A DNA stretch of 64,000 nt from JAOEGB01 sp041262585 (lineage in GTDB: Bacteria > Actinomycetota > Actinomycetes > Streptosporangiales > Streptosporangiaceae), in contig NZ_JBGCBZ010000016.1 of the NCBI RefSeq assembly GCF_041262585.1, forward strand, positions 132,621 to 196,620, in the 5' to 3' direction. Below, piece by piece: positions 1 to 8,271 of the stretch (positions are counted from its first letter, which is position 1; every line of letters starts with the position of its first letter). The position numbers and the translations under genes are program-made. The notes below the pieces were generated by a model. It was not told the origin of the DNA. It made no database searches and was given only the letters and a program-made list of their open reading frames with translations.

Positions 1-396
1 GCGCCGCCGCCGGTCCACCAGACCTTCGAGGGGCCCGGGTTCGTGATCTGCTCGTTCTGCCCGCGGCCGCTCGACTTCCACCCGGACGCCGTGCCGATCC
101 CGTACAACCACCACAACGTGGACTCCGACGAGTTCATGTTCTACGTGGGGGGCGACTACACGGCCAGGAAGGGCTCGGGCATCGACGTCGGTTCGATCTC
201 CCTGCACCCGGCGGGCTTCACGCACGGCCCCCAGCCAGGCGCGGTCGAGGCCGCCGTCGAGGCCGTACGGCAGGGCCGCTCGGCCACCAGCGAGATGGCC
301 GTCATGCTCGACACCTTCCGGCCCCTCGACCTCGGCCCGGCGGCCCTGGCCTGCGAGGACCCCGGCTATGCCTGGACGTGGGCCGCCCGGGCCTGA
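1..396 (+). CDS. hmgA: Homogentisate 1,2-dioxygenase, C-terminal part (cut by window edge)
   Basis: This is the last 131 residues of a gene that begins before the window; the frame is open from base 1. Homogentisate dioxygenase opens the aromatic ring of homogentisate in tyrosine and phenylalanine breakdown, using Fe(II) in the cytoplasm. The fragment carries the family's C-terminal cupin signature: the NHHNVDSDEFMFY stretch (around residues 38-50 of the fragment) followed by SISLHPAGFTHGPQPG, where conserved His and Glu residues bind iron. The end of the protein matches the family in length. The next gene starts 57 bases downstream on the same strand but is unrelated in function. Family assignment is firm; nothing can be said about its N-terminus. 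Confidence 0.93.
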   Translation, partial: APPPVHQTFEGPGFVICSFCPRPLDFHPDAVPIPYNHHNVDSDEFMFYVGGDYTARKGSGIDVGSISLHPAGFTHGPQPGAVEAAVEAVRQGRSATSEMAVMLDTFRPLDLGPAALACEDPGYAWTWAARA

Positions 397-452
397 TCCC
401 GGATCTGTCCACAGAGTGTGTTCTTGTCGTCACCCATCGCTACTCTGTGGGG

Positions 453-1598
453 ATGCGTCACACGGCAGCCCGCACGGCCCTTCTCCTGGTCTGTGTCTTC
501 GGGGCTGTGCTGCCGGGAGCCTGCGCGCGCCTGACGCCGCCCGCGCCCCGCATCACGATGTCCCCGGGCGCCGACGCCATGTCGGCGCCGCCGGACAAGG
601 GCCTCCTGGTGAAGTCCGCGGGCGGCAGGCTGACGAGCGTGCTCGCCTTCGCCGGGCGTGAGCTGGTTCCCGGCTCCTTCGACGCGTCCCACACCTCCTG
701 GCGGTCGGACTGGACGCTGCAGCCGGGCACGGAATACGTGGTCAACGCCGTGGCCGTCAGCCGTGACGGCGTCGCGTCCCAGCTCGCGGGCCGGTTCCGG
801 ACCCTACGCCCGCAGCACGCGCTCGGCATCGGGTTCGTCGCGCCGTACGACGGCGAGACCGTCGGGGTCGGCATGCCGATCATCGTGACGTTCACGGGAC
901 GCGTCCAGGACCGCGCGGCCGTCGAGCGCGCGCTGGAGGTCCGGGCGGGCGTCCAGGGCGCCTGGCACTGGGTCGGCGACAGCCAGGTGGTCTACCGCAC
1001 CAGGAAGATGTGGCCGTCGGGGCGGAAGGTCCTCTTCACGGCCCACCTCGCGGGCGTCCGCACCGGTCCCGGCACGTACGGCACGGCCGACCGGACCGTC
1101 TCCTTCACCGTCGGCCGCGCGATGGTGAGCACCGTGGACACCCTGACGCACCAGATGGTGGTGAGACAGGACGGCGAGGTCGTCCAGCGCATGCCGATCA
1201 GCGCGGGCATGGCCACGACCACGGAATACACCACGACCAGCGGCATCCATCTGACGATGGACAAGGGCAACCCGGTCCGCATGATCTCGCCGGGCCGCGA
1301 CGAGGGCGACCCCGGATACTACGACGTCATGATCGGCTACGCCGTGCGGATCTCCAACAGCGGCGAGTACGTCCACGCCAAGGACAACATCTGGGCCCAG
1401 GGCCGGGCCAACGTGAGCCACGGGTGCGTCAACGCCCGGCCGGACCAGGCGAGGTGGTTCTACGAGCACGCCCTCCGGGGCGATCCGGTCATCGTCACGG
1501 GCACCGACCGCACGCTGGAGTGGACCAACGGCTGGGGTTACTGGCAGCTCTCCTGGGCCGGCTGGCTCAAGGGCAGCGCGCTCGCGGATCAGAGTTAA
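453..1598 (+). CDS. L,D-transpeptidase with Ig-like domains, probable lipoprotein
   Basis: A 381-residue secreted enzyme that makes 3-3 cross-links in peptidoglycan outside the membrane. I start it at the ATG at 453 because the signal peptide follows directly: basic start, a hydrophobic stretch LLLVCVFGAVL, and Cys24 in an atypical lipobox (LPGAC). An upstream in-frame start at 378 would add an untypical tail and overlap hmgA. The middle part (about residues 45-225) looks like the two Ig-like domains of mycobacterial Ldt enzymes. The YkuD catalytic domain follows, with the SHGCVN motif and catalytic Cys324, preceded by the conserved YVHAKDN segment. The C-terminal tail has the Trp-rich WTNGWGYWQLSW stretch seen in actinobacterial Ldts. 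It stands alone, with an nfeD gene 57 bases downstream. Confidence 0.9.
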   Translation: MRHTAARTALLLVCVFGAVLPGACARLTPPAPRITMSPGADAMSAPPDKGLLVKSAGGRLTSVLAFAGRELVPGSFDASHTSWRSDWTLQPGTEYVVNAVAVSRDGVASQLAGRFRTLRPQHALGIGFVAPYDGETVGVGMPIIVTFTGRVQDRAAVERALEVRAGVQGAWHWVGDSQVVYRTRKMWPSGRKVLFTAHLAGVRTGPGTYGTADRTVSFTVGRAMVSTVDTLTHQMVVRQDGEVVQRMPISAGMATTTEYTTTSGIHLTMDKGNPVRMISPGRDEGDPGYYDVMIGYAVRISNSGEYVHAKDNIWAQGRANVSHGCVNARPDQARWFYEHALRGDPVIVTGTDRTLEWTNGWGYWQLSWAGWLKGSALADQS

Positions 1599-1655
1599 CG
1601 TGAAAGGAGGAACCCTGACGGATCGGGATCCGTTCATTGCTATGGAGGCGAGGCA

Positions 1656-2087
1656 ATGGACTCGTGGATCGTCTGGCTCATCCTGGCGGCGGCGCTGGGC
1701 ATCGCCGAGATCTTCACGCTGACCGCCGCGCTCGGGCTCCTGTCCATCGCGGCCCTCCTCACGGCGGGGGTCGCCCTGATCGGGTTCCCGCCCGGCCTCC
1801 AGCTCGCCGTCTTCGTCATCGCCTCGGCCGCCGGGCTGCTCGGCGTCCGGCCGATCGCGCGGCGGCACATCACCCAGCCCCCGCTCCAGCGCTTCGGGGT
1901 CTCCGCGCTCGTCGGCAAGCCGGCGTACGTCACCAAGGAGGTCACCGGGCGGGAGGGCAGAGTCCGCATCGGGGGCGAGGAGTGGTCGGCGCGGGCCTAC
2001 GACGAGACCCTCGTCATCCCCGCCGGGTCCACCGTCGACGTCATCCAGATCGAGGGCGCCACCGCCCTCGTCTATCCCAGGGAGTGA
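1656..2087 (+). CDS. NfeD-family membrane protein
   Basis: A 143-residue short-type NfeD protein. Two or three hydrophobic segments lie at about residues 4-30 and 38-63, followed by a soluble C-terminal OB-fold domain (about 80-140) containing the typical GKPAYVTKEV... and RVRIGGEEWSA segments. NfeD proteins act beside SPFH/flotillin proteins in membrane organisation. The strong site GGAGG at 1643-1647, then GCGAGGCA, precedes the ATG. The stop codon is separated from the SPFH start by two bases, so the pair is surely cotranscribed, like YbbJ/YbbK (QmcA) of E. coli. There is no protease domain, so this is not the long ClpP-like NfeD. Confidence 0.88.
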   Translation: MDSWIVWLILAAALGIAEIFTLTAALGLLSIAALLTAGVALIGFPPGLQLAVFVIASAAGLLGVRPIARRHITQPPLQRFGVSALVGKPAYVTKEVTGREGRVRIGGEEWSARAYDETLVIPAGSTVDVIQIEGATALVYPRE

Positions 2088-2089
2088 GC

Positions 2090-3160
2090 ATGGACGCAGC
2101 CCTGATCGCCGGTCTGATCGTCGCACTGATGGCGGTGTTCACGGTGCTGCGAGCCGTCCGCATCGTGCCCCAGGCCAGAGCCGGGAACGTCGAGCGCCTG
2201 GGGCGCTACTACCGCACCCTCGGCCCCGGGCTCAACTTCGTCATCCCGTTCGTCGACCGGGTCCGGCCGCTGATCGACCTGCGCGAGCAGGTGGTGTCGT
2301 TCAAGCCGCAGCCCGTCATCACCGAGGACAACCTGGTCGTCGACATCGACACGGTCCTCTACTTCCAGGTCACCGACCCGCGAGCCGCGGCGTACGAGAT
2401 CGCCAACTTCATCCAGGGCGTCGAGCAGCTCACCGTCACCACGCTGCGCAACGTCGTCGGCGGCATGGACCTGGAGAAGACGCTGACCTCCCGCGACACC
2501 ATCAACAGCCAGCTGCGCGGCGTGCTCGACGATGCGACCGGCAAGTGGGGCATCCGGGTCAACCGGGTGGAGATCAAGGCGATCGACCCGCCGAAGACCA
2601 TCAAGGAGGCCATGGAGAAGCAGATGCGCGCCGAGCGGGACAAGCGCGCCGCCATCCTCACGGCCGAGGGCCAGCGGCAGTCGAAGATCCTCACCGCCGA
2701 GGGCGAGAAGCAGAGCGCGATCCTCCGCGCCGAGGGCGAGCGGACCGCGCTGATCCTCAAGGCCGAGGGCCAGTCGCAGGCGATCGACGAGGTGTTCCAG
2801 GCCGTGCACCGCAACGACCCGGACCCGAAGCTGCTCGCCTACCAGTACCTCCAGATGCTTCCCCAGCTCGCGCAGGGGCAGGGCAACACGTTCTGGGTGA
2901 TCCCGAGCGAGGTCACGTCGGCGCTGCAGGGCGTCTCCAAGGCGTTCACGGAGGCGCTGCCGGTGTCCCCGGCGGTGCGGGAGCGCGAGCCGAGCCGCGC
3001 CGGGAGCGAGGCCGTCGCCGAGGCCGAGCGGGCCGCCGCTGAGGCCAAGGCCGAGGCGGAGGACACCCTGACGGCGGGTCCCCGGCAGATCGAGGCCGCC
3101 GGCCCCGAGGTGGACCCTCTTCAGCGCGCCGACGTGACCCGATCGACGAAGCGGGCGTAG
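2090..3160 (+). CDS. SPFH/band 7 (stomatin/QmcA-like) protein
   Basis: A 356-residue membrane-anchored scaffold protein. One N-terminal membrane helix (residues 3-22) is followed by the SPFH domain (about 25-185; VERLGRYYRTLGPGLNFVIP and the RDTINSQLRGVLDDA stretch). A coiled coil then carries repeated AEGE/AEGQ units (about 195-240) and an Ala/Glu-rich charged tail. The ATG at 2090 is two bases after the nfeD stop; the frame is open further upstream but that part is the shadow of nfeD. Proteins of this family form oligomers in the inner membrane and work with NfeD. The last 40 bases overlap, tail to tail, the end of the dynamin-like gene on the other strand, which makes their transcripts complementary at the 3' ends. 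Confidence 0.93.
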   Translation: MDAALIAGLIVALMAVFTVLRAVRIVPQARAGNVERLGRYYRTLGPGLNFVIPFVDRVRPLIDLREQVVSFKPQPVITEDNLVVDIDTVLYFQVTDPRAAAYEIANFIQGVEQLTVTTLRNVVGGMDLEKTLTSRDTINSQLRGVLDDATGKWGIRVNRVEIKAIDPPKTIKEAMEKQMRAERDKRAAILTAEGQRQSKILTAEGEKQSAILRAEGERTALILKAEGQSQAIDEVFQAVHRNDPDPKLLAYQYLQMLPQLAQGQGNTFWVIPSEVTSALQGVSKAFTEALPVSPAVREREPSRAGSEAVAEAERAAAEAKAEAEDTLTAGPRQIEAAGPEVDPLQRADVTRSTKRA

Positions 3161-4713
3161 CGGGCCAGCTCCTCCCCCGCGGGGGCGATGACCAGCTCCT
3201 CGCCGACCCGCTCGATGCCGGCCCGCAGGACCTTCGCCGCCTTGCGGGCCCGGCGTCCGCCGCCGATCCAGGCCACCAGCCGGGAGAGCAGCGCAACGAT
3301 CAGCCCGGCGACCGCGCCGCCGATCAGCAGCACGGTCGGCCAGGGCGCCTGGCCCAGGGTCGGCGTCGGGGGCCTCGGCAGCATGAGGTAGCCGAGGGCG
3401 AACAGCGCGAGCAGCCAGAGCGCCCCCACCGCCATCGCCCCGGCGAGCAGCCACTGCAGCGTCCCCGCCATCCGCCACCAGCGGGGCGGCCGGGAGGCCC
3501 CAAGGGAGGTCGTGGTCACCGTCCGGTCCAGGGCGTCCGCCAGCTCGCCGGCCCGTGACCGCGCGGCATGCCGTACGGCTGACGCCCAGGGCTCCGGCAC
3601 GCCCGCCGAGGCCGCCGCCCCGACCTCGCGCAGGGCCGTCTCCACCGCCGGGAGCTGGACGGAGGCCCCGATCGGAAGCTCCGAGCGCACCCGCGTCCGG
3701 AGGCGGCGGAGGGGGTCCGGCCTGAGTTTGCGCAGCCACCGCGTCACCGGCCAGCCGGTCGCGGCGACCGCCCGGTGCCGATGGGCCTTCGCGACGGCCT
3801 CCACCACCAGCGGCACGGCGACCGCCTGAGAGAGCGCCTTCGACAGCGGCTTCCCCAGGACCCCCGGCATGGCCGGGGCGTTCTCGGGGGCGGGAGCCGT
3901 ACCGCCAGACGTGGCCAGCAGGGCGTCGGCGGCCGTGCCGGCGTCGGCGGCCAGCCTGGACGCCCACGCGGCGCGGCGGGAGACCTGCCGGTCGAGCGCG
4001 GCGCGAAGCTCGGGCAGGCCCTGGCCGGTCTTGGCCGACACGCCGATGACCGGGATGTCGTGCAGGCCGTCAGCCTCCAGCAGCCTGCTCAGGTCGTCGA
4101 GGCAGCGCTTGACCGCCCGCTCGGGCAGCCGGTCGATTTGGTTGAGCACGACCAGCATCACGTCCCGGTGACGGGCGAGCGGCTGGAGGTAGCGCTCGTG
4201 CACGGCCGCGTCCGCGTACTTCTGCGGGTCGAGCACCCACACCAGCAGATCCACGACGGCGACCAGCCGGTCGACCTCCAGCCGGTGGGACAGCTCGATC
4301 GAGTCGTGGTCCGGCAGATCGAGCAGAATCAGTCCCGAGTCCTCCCCCGGGCGCTCGCCGACCGTGTGGCGGAGCGGGATGTCGAGCCAGTCGAGCAGCG
4401 GACCCGAGCCGTCGGCGCCCCACAGGGCGGCCTGCGCCTTCGAGGTCGTGGGCCGGGTCACGCCGACCGGGGCCAGCTCGGTCTCCGACAGGGCGTTGAA
4501 CAGCGACGACTTCCCGCTTCCCGTCGCCCCCGCGAGGGCGACGGCCGTATGGTCGACCGACAGGCTCCGCCGTACCCCCGCGCGTGCGACCACGTCACGG
4601 GCCCGATCCACCACCGCCTGGTCCAGCCGCCCCTCCGCGAGGTCGGCCGCCTCCGCCAGCGCCGCCAGCCGGTCGTCCAGCGTCGCCTCGCCCTTCCTGC
4701 GCAGGAGCCTCAC
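3121..4713 (-). CDS. Dynamin-like GTPase, second of a tandem pair
   Basis: A 530-residue GTPase with membrane helices near its C-terminus. The P-loop GATGSGKSS is at residues 62-70. A switch region LDLPDHDSIE and the NQID motif (G4, base recognition) follow. Two hydrophobic segments occur in the last quarter (around WLLAGAMAVGALWLLALFAL and VLLIGGAVAGLIVALL). The start ATG overlaps the stop of the upstream GTPase by four bases, so the two are translationally coupled. Paired GTPases of this kind in actinomycetes have been tied to septum and membrane remodelling (Streptomyces DynA/DynB, mycobacterial IniA/IniC); which pair this corresponds to I cannot say. The gene runs tail to tail into the SPFH gene. 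Confidence 0.82.
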   Translation of the reverse strand: MRLLRRKGEATLDDRLAALAEAADLAEGRLDQAVVDRARDVVARAGVRRSLSVDHTAVALAGATGSGKSSLFNALSETELAPVGVTRPTTSKAQAALWGADGSGPLLDWLDIPLRHTVGERPGEDSGLILLDLPDHDSIELSHRLEVDRLVAVVDLLVWVLDPQKYADAAVHERYLQPLARHRDVMLVVLNQIDRLPERAVKRCLDDLSRLLEADGLHDIPVIGVSAKTGQGLPELRAALDRQVSRRAAWASRLAADAGTAADALLATSGGTAPAPENAPAMPGVLGKPLSKALSQAVAVPLVVEAVAKAHRHRAVAATGWPVTRWLRKLRPDPLRRLRTRVRSELPIGASVQLPAVETALREVGAAASAGVPEPWASAVRHAARSRAGELADALDRTVTTTSLGASRPPRWWRMAGTLQWLLAGAMAVGALWLLALFALGYLMLPRPPTPTLGQAPWPTVLLIGGAVAGLIVALLSRLVAWIGGGRRARKAAKVLRAGIERVGEELVIAPAGEELARYARFVDRVTSAR

Positions 4714-6446
4714 AGAGCGCCCCTTTCCTGTACGGCTTTCGCCGCGTCCCTGAGGCGGGCGGACGTGTCGTCGGCGGGGCCGAGGCCGTCCAGCAGCGAG
4801 GTGAACCGCGACCGCTCATCGCCGATGATCTCGCGGACCCGGCGCCGGAGGTCCTCCCGGGCGCTCTGGGTCAGCGTCCGGACGGCCTGGTCGCCGAAGA
4901 TGGCCTCCAGCAGCTTCTGGCTCAGCACGCTCGTGCCGCCCGCGATGCCGATCTCGATGCCGGTGATCCCTCCGGTGGAGGCGAACACCGCCAGCATCAG
5001 CATCACGCCCAGGCTGTTGACGCCGAACGACGCGGCCCGCGCGACCGTCCGCCTGTCGGTGCCCTCGGACCTGACCAGGTCGAGCACGTAGCCCTGCCAC
5101 TCCCGCACGGCCGCGCTCGCCCGTGACGGCAGGCCGGAGGAGGCGCGGCCCAGCCGCCCGGTCACCGTGACGCCCGACTGCTCCAGCAGATCACGACCCG
5201 CCGGCATGGCGAGCCAGGACTCCACGGCCCGCTCGGCCGCCCCGTCGGCGGCGGCCCGGATCAGCGTCTCCACGCCGCTCTCCAGCGCCACCCGCAGCTC
5301 CTTGTCCGGGGCGGGCCGCCCGGTGAACGCGGCGGTGATGCGGTCGCGGAGCCATCCGACGCGGGACTCCAGCGACCGCATCAGGTCTCCCGTGCCGATG
5401 AAGTCCTGCCAGCGGGCCAGGACCTCGCCGCGGAGCAGCAGGCCGTCCCGCATGCCCTCGTCGAACGCGGACATCCCCGAGTCATAGGCCTTCTCCACAA
5501 CGGCGCGCAGCTCCGCGATCCCGGCGCGCTGCCTGTCGACGCGGTCGGCGAGCGCGGGCACCCGCGTCCCCAGGCTGTCAAGCGCGCCGGTGAGCGTCTG
5601 CCGCACCACGGCGGCCCGCGCCCGCGCGTCGACCGAGAGCCGGGCGAGCCAGGTCGCGATCGGCTGTACGGCATGCGCGGGCAGCCTCGCATGCTCCGAC
5701 GGGAGCTCCAGCTCGGGGACGGCGAACAGAGGAGCGTCGCCCAGGCCGTGCTCCCGGAGCAGCCGGGTCAGGTCGGCGGTCACCGGTTCACGCGCCTCCG
5801 CGGGCACCCGCTGCAGGATGATCGCGAGAGCCGTGCTGCGCTCCCGGGCGAGCCGCAGGAAGCTCCACGGCACCTCGTCGGCGTAACGGGCCGCCGTCGT
5901 GACGAACAGCCACAGATCGGCCGCCGCGAGGAGCTGCGCGGCCAGCTCGCGGTTGGCGGAGACGATCGAGTCGATGTCGGGGGCGTCGAGCAGGGCCAAC
6001 CCGGCCGGCAACCTGTCGGCGGTCGCGATCCGGAGGGTGCCCGGCTCGCCACGGCCGCCCCCAGTCGGCCCAGTGGTTCCGGGCGGCGTGGTGACCCTGG
6101 GCAGCCCCGGAAGGACGCTCGTGGAGGTGAACCAGGCCGCGTCGGCCGGGTTGCACACGAGCGTGGGGGCCAGCGTCGTCGGTCGCAGCACCCCCGGCTC
6201 GGTGACGTTCGCTCCGACCAGCGAGTTCACCAGGGTGGACTTGCCCGCGCCGGTCGAGCCGCCGACCACGGCCAGCAGCGGCGCGTCGATGGCGGCCAGC
6301 CGGGGCAGGAGATAGTCGTCGAGCTGCCCGCTCAGCTCCTTCAGGGCGCGCCTGTCGGCCGCGACGTCGCCGATCGCGAGAGGGAACAGGTCGTGATCGA
6401 GGTGTTGCCGCAGCGTCTTGAGGGCCGCCAGGAGCCCGTCGTTCAT
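4710..6446 (-). CDS. Dynamin-like GTPase, first of a tandem pair
   Basis: A 578-residue GTPase. The P-loop GGSTGAGKST is at residues 62-71. A threonine-rich switch I (RPTTLAP) follows, then a degenerate DAPDIDSI in place of DxxG. A long helical middle region comes next, with a hydrophobic hairpin at about residues 475-512 (GVMLMLAVFASTGG and GIEIGIAGG), the likely membrane-inserting paddle. Family members bend or fuse membranes. It is the first gene of a two-gene unit; its stop overlaps the next start. The start at 6446 (ATG, MNDGLLAALK) is typical. The neighbouring NfeD/SPFH pair suggests a local membrane-organisation module, which is inference from context. Confidence 0.82.
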   Translation of the reverse strand: MNDGLLAALKTLRQHLDHDLFPLAIGDVAADRRALKELSGQLDDYLLPRLAAIDAPLLAVVGGSTGAGKSTLVNSLVGANVTEPGVLRPTTLAPTLVCNPADAAWFTSTSVLPGLPRVTTPPGTTGPTGGGRGEPGTLRIATADRLPAGLALLDAPDIDSIVSANRELAAQLLAAADLWLFVTTAARYADEVPWSFLRLARERSTALAIILQRVPAEAREPVTADLTRLLREHGLGDAPLFAVPELELPSEHARLPAHAVQPIATWLARLSVDARARAAVVRQTLTGALDSLGTRVPALADRVDRQRAGIAELRAVVEKAYDSGMSAFDEGMRDGLLLRGEVLARWQDFIGTGDLMRSLESRVGWLRDRITAAFTGRPAPDKELRVALESGVETLIRAAADGAAERAVESWLAMPAGRDLLEQSGVTVTGRLGRASSGLPSRASAAVREWQGYVLDLVRSEGTDRRTVARAASFGVNSLGVMLMLAVFASTGGITGIEIGIAGGTSVLSQKLLEAIFGDQAVRTLTQSAREDLRRRVREIIGDERSRFTSLLDGLGPADDTSARLRDAAKAVQERGAL

Positions 6447-6493
6447 ACCCCCGACCTTCCCTCAAATCGGCCGCCGATGCCCGGAGAGGGGAC

Positions 6494-7128
6494 TCACTGA
6501 CGCGGGGCACGGAGGACATAGCCCACACCGCGCAGTGTGTGAATCAGCTTCGGGCCGGTCGTGTCGACCTTACGCCTCAGATAGGACACGTAGGACTCGA
6601 CGATGTTGCGGTCGCCCGTGAAGTCGTAGCGCCACACGTGGTCGAGGATCTGCGCCTTGGACAGCGCGCGGCCCTCGTTGACCAGGAGGTAGTGGAGCAG
6701 CTTGAATTCGGTCGGCGAGAGCCGTACGGGCCTGCCTCCTCGCCACACCTGGTGGGTGGTCTCGTCCATCTCCAGGTCCGCGACCTTCAGCCGGGCGGGA
6801 GCGCCGGGCTCGCCGCGCGTCCGGTGGAGCACCGTCCGGATCCTGGCCAGCACCTCCTCCAGGCTGAACGGCTTGGTCACGTAGTCGTCCCCGTGGGAGA
6901 GCGCGTCGATCTTGTCTTCGACCGAGTCCCGCGCGGTGAGGAACAGCACGGGGGTCCGGCGTCCGGCAGCATCATGTCGAGCACGATCAGGTCGGGTCGC
7001 ATCCGCTCGGCGACCTCCAGGGCCTCCTGGCCGTCCGACGCGGTCACCACGTGGAATCCGGCGTACCGCAGGCTCGCCGAGAGCAGCTCCCTGATGTTCG
7101 CCTCGTCGTCCACGACGAGGACCGAGGC
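6494..7128 (-). pseudogene. OmpR/PhoB-type response regulator, broken (lost start and internal frameshift)
   Basis: Two frames together encode one response regulator. The receiver part (VLVVDDEANIRELL ... RPDLIVLDMMLPD) is read from about 7128 down to 6960. The remainder (RTPVLFLTARDSVEDK, then the winged-helix DNA-binding domain ending in LRGVGYVLRAPRQ) is in another frame from about 6959 to 6494. At the break, five bases stand where the intact paralogue just upstream has 48, so a deletion of roughly 43 bases removed the segment after LPD and shifted the frame. The start codon and first residues are also missing; instead the frame runs on from a truncated sensor kinase. Not expected to give a working regulator. 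An assembly error in GC-rich DNA is an alternative. Confidence 0.8.
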
Positions 7129-7542
7129 AAGGTCCACGGCGACGATCATGCTGCCCTGGTCACTGATCGCGACGAGTCGTGCCCGCCAGAGCCCGTCACC
7201 CGACAGGGCGGCGACCGTCTGCGGGACTTGTGACGTGACGGCATCGGGACCGGGCCGGCTCTCGACGGCCATCCCCGACTGGAGCAGGATCGTCCTTCCG
7301 TCACGGTCGCGGATCTCCACACGGCCCTCCGGCGGGACCCTCAGGTAGCTGAAGGCCGCCGGTCCGCGGTGCAGTCGCTTGACCACGTCGGCGGTCACCA
7401 GGCCGAGCTGCATGTCCACCCGGCTGACCAGGTAGTCGCGGAGCACCGACACGCTGGCCACTCCGATGACGGCCAGGGCGACGGCGACCAGCGCCAGCAT
7501 GGCCGCGCTGAGCCTGATCCGCAGTGGCGTCCGCCCCGACAC
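7129..7542 (-). pseudogene. Sensor histidine kinase, N-terminal remnant fused to a receiver domain
   Basis: From a GTG at 7542, five bases after the upstream regulator's stop, the frame encodes a short cytoplasmic start (SGRTPLRIRLSAAM), one membrane helix (about residues 16-33) and an extracytoplasmic sensor region of about 100 residues. The second membrane helix, HAMP, the phosphorylated His domain and the ATPase domain are all absent. After the segment IVAVDL (residues 133-138) the frame passes directly into the receiver domain of another response regulator. The most economical reading is one deletion that removed the kinase core plus the start of the next response regulator gene. The order regulator-kinase-(deleted)-regulator implies there were once two adjacent two-component systems. 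Confidence 0.75.
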
Positions 7543-7547
7543 GGGCG

Positions 7548-8258
7548 TCAGGCGCTGGTCGGCGGTATTCGCATGACGTACCCGACGCCGCGCAGGGTGT
7601 GGATCAGCCGCGGGTGGGCGTTGTCGAGCTTGCGCCGCAGCACGGAGACGTAGGACTCGACGATTCCGGCATCGCCGCGGAAGTCGTAGTCCCACACGTG
7701 GTCGAGGATCTGCGCCTTGGAGAGCACCCGCCCGGCGTTGGCCATGAAGTATCTCAGCAGCTTGAACTCCGTCGGCGACAGCGATACGGCGGAGCCCGCG
7801 CGCCACACCTCGTGGGAGTCCTCGTCCAGCTCGATGTCGGCGAAGGTCAGCCGGGGAGCGACAGCCATCGGGTCGCCACTCGTACGGCGGAGCACGGCCC
7901 TGATCCGGGCGACCACCTCTTCGAGGCTGAACGGCTTCGTCACGTAGTCGTCGCCTCCGAGGGTCAGGCCGCGGACCTTGTCCTCTGTCGCGTCCCTCGC
8001 GGTGAGGAAGACCACAGGGGTGTGGGTGCCGCCACCGCGCAGCCTGCGCACGATGTCGAAGCCGTCCATGTCGGGCAGCATGACATCGAGGACGATCAGG
8101 TCCGGCCGGTGGCGCTGGGCCGCCGTGACCGCCGCGTTTCCGCTGGAGGCGGTGTCCACGTCGAATCCCGCGAACCGGAGGCTCGCGGCCAGCAGTTCCA
8201 GAATGTTCGGTTCGTCCTCGACGATGAGCAGCCGGGCTTTCGGAGATGCGTTGACCAT
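7548..8258 (-). CDS. OmpR/PhoB-family response regulator
   Basis: An intact 236-residue regulator. The receiver domain has the acidic pair Glu14-Asp15, phosphorylated Asp58 (LIVLDVMLPD), the conserved Thr/Ser in FLTARD and Lys in VTKPFS. The C-terminal winged-helix domain has the recognition-helix region GIVESYVSVLRRKLD. It is 11 residues per 10 similar to the broken regulator downstream over long stretches only by eye, not by measured identity. The start is uncertain: ATG 8258 (MVNASPKARL) or an in-frame GTG at 8270; neither has a clear ribosome-binding site, and the gene lies 13 bases after lhgO, so coupling is likely. Its partner kinase is the truncated gene next door, so it may be an orphan now. 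Confidence 0.88.
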   Translation of the reverse strand: MVNASPKARLLIVEDEPNILELLAASLRFAGFDVDTASSGNAAVTAAQRHRPDLIVLDVMLPDMDGFDIVRRLRGGGTHTPVVFLTARDATEDKVRGLTLGGDDYVTKPFSLEEVVARIRAVLRRTSGDPMAVAPRLTFADIELDEDSHEVWRAGSAVSLSPTEFKLLRYFMANAGRVLSKAQILDHVWDYDFRGDAGIVESYVSVLRRKLDNAHPRLIHTLRGVGYVMRIPPTSA

Positions 8259-8271
8259 GGCAGGTAGCACT

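Noticed and set aside
1637..2089. An upstream extension of the SPFH reading frame
   Set aside because: It overlaps the well-supported nfeD gene and is Arg/Pro-rich; the ATG at 2090 has the family-type N-terminal helix.
804..3967. Very long open frames on the strand opposite hmgA-SPFH (for example 804-2126 and 2072-3967)
   Set aside because: They lie antisense to convincing genes and consist of Arg/Gly/Asp/His-rich sequence typical of shadows in high-GC DNA.
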